A DNA stretch of 64,000 bases, taken from positions 20,993 to 84,992 of the forward strand of contig JAGREN010000025.1 of assembly GCA_020446505.1 (NCBI GenBank). The letters run 5' to 3'. A program made the position numbers and the translations under genes. The stretch is from Novosphingobium sp. GTDB taxonomy: Bacteria > Pseudomonadota > Alphaproteobacteria > Sphingomonadales > Sphingomonadaceae. Shown one piece after another: positions 35,067 to 44,119 of the stretch. How positions within the stretch are numbered: the stretch's first letter is position 1; each line of letters begins with the position of its first letter. The notes beneath the pieces were generated by a model. That model ran no database searches. It saw only the letters and a list, made by a program, of their open reading frames with translations, and was not told the origin of the DNA.

Positions 35067-36326
35067 TTAGTGCAGGCCGACGACCTCGTATTCCTCGCCG
35101 CGCAGTTCCTTGCGGGTCTTGAGCAGCAGGGGCGCGCGCACGTCGTCGGGGATCTCGTCGGCGCTCACCGGCTTCGCCACATCCTTCGGCATCACGCCCA
35201 GCCTGGCCGCGAGCGGCTTGAGGGCTTCCATGTCGAAGTTGTAGAGCTTGGCTGCATTGCCGCCCAGCATGGCGCGCACTTCGGCTTCGGGCAGGTCGTG
35301 GAACGCTACCCGCATCGCCATGCGCGAGTCCGGATAGGTGCCTTCGAGGTGCGGATAGTCGCTGCCCCACAGCACATGCTCCACGCCCAGTTCATAGCGT
35401 CCGTCGATTTCCTTGCGGCCGGGGAAGCTCGCTCCGTAATAGCAGTTGCGCTTGGCGTAGAAGCTGGGCGCTTCGGGCAGGACGTCGGCATCGTCGAAAT
35501 GCAGTTCGCCGGCATTGCCGTGGCGCATCGAGCGCCAGATGCCGTCCATGCCATCGAGGACCGGCATGACCCAGTCGCAACCTGCTTCGGTGACGATGAA
35601 GCGCAGCTTGGGGAACCGCTCGAACACGCCACCCCAGATCAGGCTCTTGAAGTTGCGCTGCGAGAAGAACATCATCTCGTTGAACCACAGCGCCATCGAG
35701 CCGGGGTGCTTGCCATAGTCGGGCGCGCCGCCGCCGGAATGCTGGTTGATGGTGATGTCGTGATCCTGAATCGCGGCCCACAGCCTGTCGTATTCACGGC
35801 TCATCAGCGGCGGCACGACGTTCCACATGTCGTCGGGCGGGGACGGCAGCAGCACGCCGCCGCGCAGCCCTTCCTTGGCTACCCATTCGACGGTCTTGAT
35901 CGCATCGTCGATGTCGTTGAGGTGCATCAGCGCGATACCCGCGCGCCGTTCGGGTGCTTCGTCGCAGAAGTCCTTCAGCCAGCGATTGTGCGCCTCCGCA
36001 CCTGCCTTTTGCAGTTCATAGACTTCAGGCTTGGGCGGGGGCGAGAGGTGGAACGCGGCCGGATAGAATGGCGGCACCGTGTTCGGGAAGATGATTTCGC
36101 CGCAGGTGCCATCGGCATCGAGGTCGGCAAGGCGCACCTCGGTTTCCCAGTTTTTGTGCTTCTTGGACTGGAGCGGCATCATCCCGCTCTTCCGGCCCGA
36201 GCGGAATTCGTCGAACTTGTCGCGATACTTGGGGTCGAGATACTCGCGGTAGGTCGCGTGACTGGCGCCAGCATGCGAATCCGCGGTGATGCAGATGTAG
36301 GGCTCGTCGGAGTAGGTCTCGGTCAT
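35067..36326 (-). CDS. Amidohydrolase family protein (ACMSD-like)
   Basis: A 419-residue amidohydrolase_2 protein. The N-terminus Y-I-C-I-T-A-D-S-H-A-G-A has the H of the family but not the usual H-x-H. Later come I-N-Q-H-S-G-G-G, G-G-V-F-E-R-F-P-K-L-R-F-I-V-T-E-A-G and the aspartate in W-G-S-D-Y-P-H-L-E-G. These are hallmarks of ACMSD/gamma-resorcylate-decarboxylase-like enzymes, which decarboxylate or hydrolyse aromatic acids. The start has GAGAGGACAG upstream. It precedes the acyl-CoA synthetase gene in the same operon. Confidence 0.84.
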   Translation of the reverse strand: MTETYSDEPYICITADSHAGASHATYREYLDPKYRDKFDEFRSGRKSGMMPLQSKKHKNWETEVRLADLDADGTCGEIIFPNTVPPFYPAAFHLSPPPKPEVYELQKAGAEAHNRWLKDFCDEAPERRAGIALMHLNDIDDAIKTVEWVAKEGLRGGVLLPSPPDDMWNVVPPLMSREYDRLWAAIQDHDITINQHSGGGAPDYGKHPGSMALWFNEMMFFSQRNFKSLIWGGVFERFPKLRFIVTEAGCDWVMPVLDGMDGIWRSMRHGNAGELHFDDADVLPEAPSFYAKRNCYYGASFPGRKEIDGRYELGVEHVLWGSDYPHLEGTYPDSRMAMRVAFHDLPEAEVRAMLGGNAAKLYNFDMEALKPLAARLGVMPKDVAKPVSADEIPDDVRAPLLLKTRKELRGEEYEVVGLH

Positions 36327-36401
36327 TAGGTCTGTCCTCTCGCAATGCGACGAATTGAATAAGTGTCAATTATTCGTCCACGGGGCCTTTGGAGTCAAGT
36401 T

Positions 36402-38120
36402 TTATGCGGGTGTCACTATCGCGCCCGGCAGCTTTCCGGTCAGTTCGCCATTCAGCACGATCGGCTCGCCGTTGACCACGGTGGCGTAAACGCCCTTGCC
36501 ATAGGCCTTGTAGCGCCCGACGCCGCCGGGAAGGTCTTTCACGAAATCCTTGCGCAGCGGGCCGATCTCGTCCTCGTCGAACACCATGATGTCGGCCCAG
36601 CCGCCCACGCGCAGCGTGCCGCGATCGTGGAAGCCGAGGATGCCGGCGGGCACCTGCGTGATCTGGCGCACGCCTTCTTCCAGCGACCAGACCTTGCGTT
36701 CACGCACCCAGACGCCGAGGAAATAGCTCGACCAGTCGGCCTGATCGTCCTTGGCAAGGTGCGCGCCGCCGTCGGAGGTGCCGATCAGCATGCGCGGATC
36801 GGTCTGCGTCGCGGCAACGGATGCATCCCATTCCGGCCCGGTCATGCGCCAGCGCAGCTTGGTGGCGAAATCGTCGGCCAATGCGAGGTCCAGCGCGAAA
36901 TCGCCCGGTGCCTTGCCTGCTTCCTCGGCAAGCTGGGCGATGGACTTGTTCTGGTGCTTTTCCTCGGGGAGCGTGGGCGAGCTTTCCACGAAGACCACCG
37001 GCCATTGGGGCGGGGGGATGATCGTGCCCTTCGACGGATCGGTGTTGGGGTTCTCGATCCCGAAGCGCATCTGCTCGCGCGCTTCGCTGTCTCTCAGCAG
37101 AGCGCGCCTGCCCTCGATGGGCATCTTGGTCATCGCGTGCCACAGACCGCAGGCCTGCCAGTGATGATTGGTCTCGTCGAAAGCCACCTGCCGGTCGAAG
37201 GGGCGGGCGATCAGCATCGAGTAGAACGGGGTGCCGGCTTCCTGCGCCTCGTCGAGTCGCTCCTTCGCCGCTTCCCAGCCGGAGCCGGGGACGTCGATCT
37301 TGCTCTTGCCGCCAAGTCCCTGGACGATGACCGGCAGGCCGCTCGCCTTGGCAAGGGCCACGATCATGTCATGGTCGTCGCTCGACTGGCCGCGGATCGT
37401 GCCTTCGGGAAGGAAGCAGATCGAGCCGCTGCCGGACTTGCCTGCCGCCTCTGCCAGCCGCAGCAGTTCGTCGCGACTGGCGAGGCGCGATGGCACCGGG
37501 CGGTTCTGCGTGTCGAGATGGGTGCCCAGCAGCGAGGTCGAAAAGCCTGCCGCGCCGGCCTTCATGGCTTCCGACACGATCTCGCACATCTGCACGATCT
37601 CGTCTTCGGTCGCTTCGCGCTGCCACGCGTCTTCACCCATGACCCAGCGGCGCACGTTCGAGTGGCCGACATAACAGGCGAAATTTATGCCGAGATTTCC
37701 GTGCAGTAACGAAAGAAATTCATCGAAAGTCTCGAACTTGTCGAACTTCACGCCGTTGAGCGCGATGGGGTCCATGTCCTCGACGCGAGCGAAGATGTTC
37801 TTGATGTACTCGCGATCTGCCGCCCTCACCGGAGCAGCGGAAAATCCGCAGTTGCCGCCAAGCACGGTCGTCACCCCGTGGAAGCACGACATGGTCGCAT
37901 AGGGATCGAAAGTGATCTGCGGATCGTAGTGCGTGTGGGCATCGACGATGCCGGGCGCGACGATCTTTCCGGTCGCGTCGATTTCCTCTTTCGCGGTGTC
38001 ACCGTCCAGCCGCGCCATGCGCGCGATCTTGCCGTCCTTGATGCCGATGTCGATGCGCCGCCTGGGAAGGCCGGTCCCATCGACGACTGTGCCGCCACGC
38101 ACGATCAGGTCGTATTCCAT
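36402..38120 (-). CDS. D-aminoacylase-like amidohydrolase (second copy)
   Basis: A 572-residue paralogue of the protein at 29879-31627. It has D-A-H-T-H-Y-D (His62, His64), S-C-F-H-G-V-T-T-V, the cysteine in G-G-N-C-G-F-S and G-T-S-D-G-G-A-H. The shared S-T-S-L-x-x-T-H segment and the missing canonical T-H-M-R motif show that both copies belong to the same divergent subgroup. The ATG at 38120 is chosen for its GGAGAGAGC ribosome-binding site; the frame stays open upstream but that stretch is intergenic in character. It is divergent from the amidohydrolase gene at 38353. Confidence 0.82.
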   Translation of the reverse strand: MEYDLIVRGGTVVDGTGLPRRRIDIGIKDGKIARMARLDGDTAKEEIDATGKIVAPGIVDAHTHYDPQITFDPYATMSCFHGVTTVLGGNCGFSAAPVRAADREYIKNIFARVEDMDPIALNGVKFDKFETFDEFLSLLHGNLGINFACYVGHSNVRRWVMGEDAWQREATEDEIVQMCEIVSEAMKAGAAGFSTSLLGTHLDTQNRPVPSRLASRDELLRLAEAAGKSGSGSICFLPEGTIRGQSSDDHDMIVALAKASGLPVIVQGLGGKSKIDVPGSGWEAAKERLDEAQEAGTPFYSMLIARPFDRQVAFDETNHHWQACGLWHAMTKMPIEGRRALLRDSEAREQMRFGIENPNTDPSKGTIIPPPQWPVVFVESSPTLPEEKHQNKSIAQLAEEAGKAPGDFALDLALADDFATKLRWRMTGPEWDASVAATQTDPRMLIGTSDGGAHLAKDDQADWSSYFLGVWVRERKVWSLEEGVRQITQVPAGILGFHDRGTLRVGGWADIMVFDEDEIGPLRKDFVKDLPGGVGRYKAYGKGVYATVVNGEPIVLNGELTGKLPGAIVTPA

Positions 38121-38352
38121 AGCTCTCTCCGGCTTGTCTTTATGATTGCTGCAAAGGCTATCGCTTCGCCGCCGGATTGGAAGCGGCAATGCGACGCAAT
38201 CGCGCAATCCATATTTACGGAACATGCCTTGCCGCGTCACGCACAGGTTGACTCGGGGCGGGGGAAGGCAGAGCCTCACCGTCATAAATCGCGCTGCCGC
38301 CCAAGCGACAAGACGGCGCGAACCTGTAAGGATTTCGAGAGGAGACAGACCG

Positions 38353-39486
38353 ATGCAACTGGTCGATGCAGATGCCCATGTGAACCCGGTCCCGACGTTC
38401 TGGGACGAATACCTGCCGAAGAAATTCGCCGGTCGCGGCCCCAAATTCGTTGCTGGCGGGCCAGACGACAAGACCGATTTCATGGAGTTCGAAGGCACGC
38501 GCAAGCCGATCAACCTGCAATCGGCGACGTCGGGTCAGGGCAAGAATTTCAAGACCGAAGGTAAGATGGACCTGTTTCGAGCAGGCAATTACGAGCCGGC
38601 CAAGCGGCTTGAGGACATGGACAAGGACGGCGTTCACACCGCCGTGATGTATGGCGGCGGGCCACTCGGCACGGCCGATAACGACCTCTATCTCGCCAGT
38701 TTCGAAGCCTACAACCGCTGGCTGGCGGACTTCTGCTCCTATGCGCCAGACCGGCTGGTCGGTGCGGCCTATCTGCCGATGCAGGACGTCAACGAGTCGA
38801 TCCGCATGGCCAAGGAAGCAGCCGAGCGCGGCCTCAGGGCCGTGAACATTCCCGCCTGGCCGCAGTCCGGCCCGATCGTCGGGGGCGGCTTCGGCGCGCA
38901 GGTGCTGGCGCTGACCGGCGATCCAGACGGCAAGCTGCAATACGACGATGCGCATTTCGATCCGTTCTGGAAGACCTGCGTCGATCTCGATCTCGCCGTC
39001 ACCATCCATCTCGGGGCGCGGGTCGCCCGGCCGGGTATGATGAAATTCATGCCCCACCTCGTGATGAGCAAGCTGACCATGGCCGAACCGATCGCGATCA
39101 TGCTGTTCGGCGGCGTGTTCGACCGCTTCCCGGACCTGCGTTACGGAGCGATCGAGAGCGGTTCGGGCTGGGTGGCCTTCGTTGCCGAATACATGGACGG
39201 CATCATGGATACCCAGTCGCACTGGCTCAATCTCAAGCTCGATCTCAGGCCGAGCGAGTATTTCGATCGCAACATCTACACCTCGTTCATCCGCGACCGC
39301 GAGGGCATCCGCAATCGCCACCTGCCGGGCGGCAAGAACATGATGTGGTCGACCGACTATCCGCACTCGGAGACGACCTGGCCCGAGTCGCAGGAATACA
39401 AGGACTTCCAGTTTGCGGGCGTGCCGCAGGACGAGATCACGCCAATCGTGCGTGACAACGCACGGCGATTCTACGGGCTGGGCTAA
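38353..39486 (+). CDS. Amidohydrolase family protein (ACMSD-like), third copy
   Basis: A 377-residue PF04909-type hydrolase or decarboxylase. The start L-V-D-A-D-A-H-V-N-P, the mid segment V-T-I-H-L-G-A-R, G-G-V-F-D-R-F-P-D-L-R-Y-G-A-I-E-S-G and the terminal S-T-D-Y-P-H-S-E match the same subgroup as the protein at 35067-36326. The ATG at 38353 has GAGAGGAGACAG upstream; the frame extends upstream but without conserved sequence. A cupin gene follows 5 bases after the stop, so the two are in one operon. Confidence 0.85.
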   Translation: MQLVDADAHVNPVPTFWDEYLPKKFAGRGPKFVAGGPDDKTDFMEFEGTRKPINLQSATSGQGKNFKTEGKMDLFRAGNYEPAKRLEDMDKDGVHTAVMYGGGPLGTADNDLYLASFEAYNRWLADFCSYAPDRLVGAAYLPMQDVNESIRMAKEAAERGLRAVNIPAWPQSGPIVGGGFGAQVLALTGDPDGKLQYDDAHFDPFWKTCVDLDLAVTIHLGARVARPGMMKFMPHLVMSKLTMAEPIAIMLFGGVFDRFPDLRYGAIESGSGWVAFVAEYMDGIMDTQSHWLNLKLDLRPSEYFDRNIYTSFIRDREGIRNRHLPGGKNMMWSTDYPHSETTWPESQEYKDFQFAGVPQDEITPIVRDNARRFYGLG

Positions 39487-39491
39487 GGGCG

Positions 39492-40091
39492 ATGGCAAGC
39501 GGCGCGACGCTCGATGCCGAAAATGCCGCGTTGATCCGCGAGGAAGGGCGCGCGGGTGGTTTCGTCATCACCCGCGCCGCCGATGCCGAGCCGATGCGGC
39601 CCAGGAAGCCGCGCGGCGTCGCCGATCCGGCAGCCATGCTGCACCCGGCGACCCTCAAGGGGCTTCAGCAGATGCGCGAGGATACCGGCGTGCCCGGCGC
39701 CGCTGCGCGGGTGCTGTTCAGTTCGGAAAAGCTGCATGTCTCCTATGCCTGGTTCAAGAGCGGCTATCCGCTGCCGCTCCATTCGCACGATGCCGATTGC
39801 TACTACCTGATCGTCGGTGGCGCGATGAAGGTCGGGACCGAGGTGCTTGAAAAAGGTGACGGGGTGATGATCCCGGCTGGCGCTCCGTATACTGTCACGC
39901 CGCTCGATGAAGGCGTGGAATTCATCGAGTTCCGCAATGCCGAGGACTACGACACGAACTTCCGGTCGAAGAGCGAGACCTACTGGGATCGCATAGCCGC
40001 GACTCGCGAGGAACGAGGGCCGATCTGGGCGGAGGAACCGCAGCCGGTGGGCTTCATCTCCGTGCCCGGTGCCGCCAAGCGAAATCCGTAA
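39492..40091 (+). CDS. Cupin domain protein
   Basis: A 199-residue protein with a cupin barrel at about residues 80-150. The metal-binding motif 1 is partly seen as L-P-L-H-S-H-D-A-D-C-Y-Y-L-I-V-G-G, and motif 2 is weak (G-D-G-V-M-I-P-A-G-A-P-Y-T-V, lacking the usual His). Such proteins can be isomerases, dioxygenases or small-molecule sensors. The close spacing behind the amidohydrolase gene indicates a common operon and a linked step. The function is not known. Confidence 0.8.
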   Translation: MASGATLDAENAALIREEGRAGGFVITRAADAEPMRPRKPRGVADPAAMLHPATLKGLQQMREDTGVPGAAARVLFSSEKLHVSYAWFKSGYPLPLHSHDADCYYLIVGGAMKVGTEVLEKGDGVMIPAGAPYTVTPLDEGVEFIEFRNAEDYDTNFRSKSETYWDRIAATREERGPIWAEEPQPVGFISVPGAAKRNP

Positions 40092-40186
40092 TTACGGAAA
40101 AATGCTGCCGTGCGGGGCAGCGCTTGCCGCCAGTTCCCACAGAGGAATAGGCTGCGCACGAGAGAGAAAGCTGAGAGGAGCCTGAT

Positions 40187-41398
40187 ATGGAACTTGGACT
40201 GCTTTACGAATTCGATTGTCCGCAGCCGTGGGCCGACCAGCACCCCTGGGGCCAGCGCGAGGCCGAGCGCAAGATCTATCCCGAAGCGATCGAGCAGATC
40301 GTGCTTGCCGACAAGGTGGGTTTCGAGGCGGTCTGGCTGGTCGAACACCACTTCCGCGAAAATCGCTCTCACATGCCGTGCAACACGGCGGTGCTGGGCG
40401 CGCTGTCGCAGATCACCGAGCGCATCAAGCTCGGTTTTGGCGTTGCCCTGATGCCGCACGAATTCAACCACCCCGCCCGCATCGCCGAGAACGTCGCCAC
40501 CGTCGACATGCTGTCGAAGGGCAGGGCGATCTGGGGCATGGGCCGCTCGACGCCGATGGAGCAGCTTGCCTTCGGGGTCGATATTCCCGCCAGCAAGGAA
40601 AAGATGAAGGCGTCTGCCCGCACCGTCGTCGGGATGTGGGAGCAGCAGTATTACGAAGAGGACTCGGAATACCTGAAATTCCCGGCGCGCATGGTTACGC
40701 CCAAGCCTTACCAGTATCCGCACCCGCCGGCATGGATGGCGGCAAGCTCGGAATCGAGCGCGGTGATGGCGGGCGAGAATGGCTGCGGCCTGCTGTGCTT
40801 CTCGATCATGCAGCCGCTCACGCGCCTGAAAGAGATCATCGACGCCTATCACAAGGCGCAGGAAACCGCCGTTCCGCTGACCAGCGTGCATACCAACAAG
40901 GTCGGCGTCTACACGCTCGTCCACTGCGCCGAGAGCCGTGACACCTTCGAGACCGACCGCGTCTGGGATTCGATGTGGTGGTGGTACAAGGGCTTGGCCG
41001 AATTCCACCTCAAGTGGGAAATGGCGCACCTGTCGGAAGAGCAGCAGAAGCAGGCTTTCCCGGTGCTCGACGCCCAGCGGCGCGGCGAGTTCGACGTCAC
41101 CGAGTTCGACCGCGAGGACATGGTCATCGTCGGCACGCCGGACGAATGCCTGCGCAAGCTGGCCCGCTATGACGAGATCGGCGTCGACCAGGTGCTGTGC
41201 TATCTCAACTTCGGCTACCTGCCGCACCGCGCAGTGCTGAAATCGATCGAATTGCTGGGGACCTATGTGATCCCCGAGCTTCAGAAGATGGGCAAAAGCG
41301 GCGTCGCCAACAGCCTGACGGCAGGCATCAAGCAGGCCGAGAAATCGATAACCGAACAGAACTGGGCAAAAACGCCCGAAGCACCCGTGGGAGGATGA
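40187..41398 (+). CDS. LLM class flavin-dependent oxidoreductase (luciferase-like monooxygenase)
   Basis: A 403-residue luciferase-family protein: A-D-K-V-G-F-E-A-V-W-L-V-E-H-H-F, A-L-S-Q-I-T-E-R-I-K-L-G-F-G-V, then A-T-V-D-M-L-S-K-G-R. It is longer than the LLM protein at 24665, and the E-H-H-F motif places it in the true monooxygenase branch that uses FMNH2. A GAGAGGAGCC ribosome-binding site precedes the ATG. The next gene starts about at its stop, so it is coupled to the SDR. It would oxygenate a ring or alkyl position of the substrate. Confidence 0.87.
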   Translation: MELGLLYEFDCPQPWADQHPWGQREAERKIYPEAIEQIVLADKVGFEAVWLVEHHFRENRSHMPCNTAVLGALSQITERIKLGFGVALMPHEFNHPARIAENVATVDMLSKGRAIWGMGRSTPMEQLAFGVDIPASKEKMKASARTVVGMWEQQYYEEDSEYLKFPARMVTPKPYQYPHPPAWMAASSESSAVMAGENGCGLLCFSIMQPLTRLKEIIDAYHKAQETAVPLTSVHTNKVGVYTLVHCAESRDTFETDRVWDSMWWWYKGLAEFHLKWEMAHLSEEQQKQAFPVLDAQRRGEFDVTEFDREDMVIVGTPDECLRKLARYDEIGVDQVLCYLNFGYLPHRAVLKSIELLGTYVIPELQKMGKSGVANSLTAGIKQAEKSITEQNWAKTPEAPVGG

Positions 41399-41400
41399 GC

Positions 41401-42237
41401 ATGGATTTTACTATCGACCAACTGATGGACCTTAAGGGCAAGCGTGTCCTTATCGTCGGCGGCGGCCAGGGCAACGGCGAGGCAACCGCTCATGTCCTCG
41501 CCACGTTCGGCGCGAATGTCGCGATCCTCGACCTCGAGCTGGACCGTGCACAGCATGTCGCCAAGGACCTCGAAGCGCGCGGCGTCTCGTCCTATGCGAT
41601 CAGCTGCGACGTGCTTGTCGAGGACCAACTGGTCAAGGCCATCGAAAAGGTCGATACCGAATTCGGCCCGCTCGACAGCATGGTCTGCATCATCGGCATG
41701 GCCGGATGGGCGCAGATCACCGACATGACGACAGAAATCTGGGATCTCGATCACCAGCGCAACCTGCGGTATTTCTTCTGGGCGGCGCGCGAGTTCGCCA
41801 AGCGGGTCATTGCTCGTAACGGCAAGGCCAACATCTGTGCTCTGGCTTCCATCGACGGCATTCGCGGTTCGGCGGTTCATGCTTCCTACGGTGCCGCCAA
41901 GGCCGGCCTGATCCATCTGGCCAAGACCATGGCGATCGAGTGGTCGGGCAGGGGCATCCGCGTGAACGTCGTCGCGCCCGGCTCGATCATCACGCCGCGC
42001 ATTCCCGAGGGCACGCAGGCGTCCGAGGCCAACATGAATGCGCACGTTCCGATGGTTCGTCGCGGCACCACGACCGAAATCGCCAAAGCGGTCTGCTTCT
42101 TCATTTCCGACCTGTCGTCGTTCGTGACCGGTCAGGTTCTGGCAGTCGATGGCGGCTACACCGCGAACGGCTGGCCGGGCATGATGGAATCGATGAGCCG
42201 CATCAAGGTCGGCGGCACCATGGGCGTCGACGAGTAA
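41401..42237 (+). CDS. SDR family oxidoreductase
   Basis: A 278-residue short-chain dehydrogenase. The cofactor loop is unusual, V-G-G-G-Q-G-N-G instead of T-G-x3-G-x-G. The catalytic residues are in A-L-A-S-I-D-G and Y-G-A-A-K. The ATG at 41401 is preferred over one at 41395 because the GGGAGG ribosome-binding sequence directly abuts the latter. It follows the LLM monooxygenase by two bases and probably oxidises the product of that enzyme. The C-terminal tail after V-D-G-G-Y is longer than usual (about 25 residues). Confidence 0.86.
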   Translation: MDFTIDQLMDLKGKRVLIVGGGQGNGEATAHVLATFGANVAILDLELDRAQHVAKDLEARGVSSYAISCDVLVEDQLVKAIEKVDTEFGPLDSMVCIIGMAGWAQITDMTTEIWDLDHQRNLRYFFWAAREFAKRVIARNGKANICALASIDGIRGSAVHASYGAAKAGLIHLAKTMAIEWSGRGIRVNVVAPGSIITPRIPEGTQASEANMNAHVPMVRRGTTTEIAKAVCFFISDLSSFVTGQVLAVDGGYTANGWPGMMESMSRIKVGGTMGVDE

Positions 42238-42256
42238 GCAATCGACAGCGCGCTGG

Positions 42257-43108
42257 TCAGGCTTCCGGGCCGAACCAGCGCGTTATTCCTTCGCGCATGA
42301 GCGCGGCGAACTCGTCCTGCCGTGCCTTCAATACCTTTACCGGACCGGCCAGACCCATCACCGCCGGTACCCGAAGTCCCTGTGCCGGCAGAGCCATCGC
42401 GAGCGAGCCGAGTTTCTCGTCCATCGCCGCTGGTCCGATCGCGAAACCTTCCTCGCGAATGCGGTGCGCCGTATCGACCAGATCGCGCAGGTCGGCTTCC
42501 GCGATCCGCGCCCGGTGCGCGAGGCGCAGGATGGCTTCGTCGTCCAGCGTCGAGAGATAGGCGCTGCCGATGGCCGAACCGAAGATCGAGACCTGAAGCC
42601 CGCGTTCGGGCATGCGGTCGTCGCCAGGAACAGACGGAATTTCGGCATCGACGATCTGCATGAACAGGTCGTTGGGCGTCGTCACCGTCACCACCAGCCC
42701 GGTGTGCTGGTGAACCTCTTCGATCAGGTTGCGCAGCCGACCGTCCGCACCATAGCTCTCCACGATCCACGCGCCGAACTGCGCAAGGCGCGGCGAGGGC
42801 AGGTAGGTCTTGGCCTTGCCGTCGAACACGAGGTGTGCGGAATCGACCATCGTCTTGAGCAACTGGTTGGTGGTCGAGCTGTGCATGTCGAGCGCGCGCG
42901 AAATCTCGATGGCGCGCAGGGGACGATGTGCGCGCCCGAACAGCTCCAGCACGTCGAGCGCACGCGTGGCAGAGCGCGAGGAACTGCGGCGCTCCGCCGG
43001 GCGCTTGACGCGCACCGCCAGATGGCTGCCGCTGCCGGGGCGGGGCACGATAATGCTCACGCGGGTTGTTCCATGGTCCTGCTCTCTCCTCGGCAGAGCA
43101 TGGACCAA
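42257..43108 (-). CDS. IclR family transcriptional regulator
   Basis: A regulator of up to 283 residues with an N-terminal winged helix (R-A-L-D-V-L-E-L-F ... L-R-A-I-E-I-S-R-A-L-D-M) and a C-terminal IclR effector domain (G-L-V-V-T-V-T-T-P-N-D through M-G-L-A-G-P-V). The start is uncertain: an ATG at 43108 has no clear ribosome-binding site, and a GTG at 43060 overlaps the stop of a five-codon reading frame (43074-43057) that has AGGAGAGAG in front. It is the only regulator inside the catabolic island, so it is the best candidate to control it. The effector is unknown. Confidence 0.85.
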   Translation of the reverse strand: MVHALPRREQDHGTTRVSIIVPRPGSGSHLAVRVKRPAERRSSSRSATRALDVLELFGRAHRPLRAIEISRALDMHSSTTNQLLKTMVDSAHLVFDGKAKTYLPSPRLAQFGAWIVESYGADGRLRNLIEEVHQHTGLVVTVTTPNDLFMQIVDAEIPSVPGDDRMPERGLQVSIFGSAIGSAYLSTLDDEAILRLAHRARIAEADLRDLVDTAHRIREEGFAIGPAAMDEKLGSLAMALPAQGLRVPAVMGLAGPVKVLKARQDEFAALMREGITRWFGPEA

Positions 43109-43190
43109 GCCGCGCCTTGCGGCAATATCTCGCTATTTGCGTGTCCCGTTCATGCTGTCGCGAATGGGACAGCATCGCTCAAGCGCGGCG

Positions 43191-43994
43191 CTATCCGGCA
43201 GTCGCTTCCACATAGTTGGGATCGCGCTGGAACGAGATCGAGCGGTTCTGCGCTTCCAGAAAGCCTGCATCGACAATGATGTTCTGCCCGGTGACGGCGC
43301 GCGCGGCGTCGCTGGCGAGATAGCCGAAGGCCTCGGCAATATCGCGCCCTTCGATCACCATGCCGAGCGGGGCACGGCTGGAGAGCACCTGCCGTGCCCC
43401 TTCCTCGCCGCCGAACATCGTCATGGTCATGGGCGTCAGCGTATATCCCGGCGCCACGCCGTTGACGCGAATCCTGTGCGGGGCGAGGTCGTTTGCGGCA
43501 GAGCGGATCAGGCCGGTGAGGCCGTGCTTGGCAGCGATATAGGGATGGCCGCCGACGGCGCGCTGGCCCGAAATGCTGGTCGTCATCAGGATCGCGCCGC
43601 CCGTACCCGCCTCGATCATCGCGCGTGCCGCATGTTTCACGCCGTAGAAGCAGGAGTTGAGCACCACGTCGACGGTGCGTTTCCAGTCGTCCGCCGTGAT
43701 GTCGGTGATCGGGCCGAGTGCGCCTGCCTGCGCGGCATTGTTGACGATGGCGTCGATCCTGCCGCAGTCCTTGACCGCGCGTTCGACGAGGGCGGCAACC
43801 TGCTCTTCCACCGTGACGTCGGCTGCCTGAAACAGGCCGCCGACCTCCTTCGCGACTTCGGTCGCGGCGCCTTCACGCAGGTCCGAGGCAAGCACGGTGA
43901 AGCCGCCTGCCGCCAGTCGCCTGACGATTGCCTGCCCGATGCCGCCCGCCGCGCCGGTTACGATCGCCACCTTGCCCTTGTCGCTTTCCATCAT
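43191..43994 (-). CDS. SDR family oxidoreductase
   Basis: A 267-residue dehydrogenase with T-G-A-A-G-G-I-G, N-N-A-A, a serine in T-T-S-I-S-G and Y-I-A-A-K, so all SDR catalytic elements are present. AGGAGAG precedes the ATG. It is divergent from the enoyl-CoA hydratase gene (125 bases) and could act as the 3-hydroxyacyl-CoA dehydrogenase step of the pathway, an inference from position. Confidence 0.87.
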   Translation of the reverse strand: MMESDKGKVAIVTGAAGGIGQAIVRRLAAGGFTVLASDLREGAATEVAKEVGGLFQAADVTVEEQVAALVERAVKDCGRIDAIVNNAAQAGALGPITDITADDWKRTVDVVLNSCFYGVKHAARAMIEAGTGGAILMTTSISGQRAVGGHPYIAAKHGLTGLIRSAANDLAPHRIRVNGVAPGYTLTPMTMTMFGGEEGARQVLSSRAPLGMVIEGRDIAEAFGYLASDAARAVTGQNIIVDAGFLEAQNRSISFQRDPNYVEATAG

Positions 43995-44119
43995 CCTTAC
44001 TCTCCTGTCAGGCTCTCGCCTGTGTCACCTTGCGATTCCATCGGCCCTATGCAACGGACGTGGTGCATTAGTGCCAAATCATAAGTCTAACTAATTGGCG
44101 CATTCAAGAGGGAAACAGG

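Noticed and set aside
34656-36329. A 557-codon open frame antisense to the acyl-CoA synthetase and amidohydrolase
   Set aside because: A shadow frame over two genes with full signatures on the other strand.
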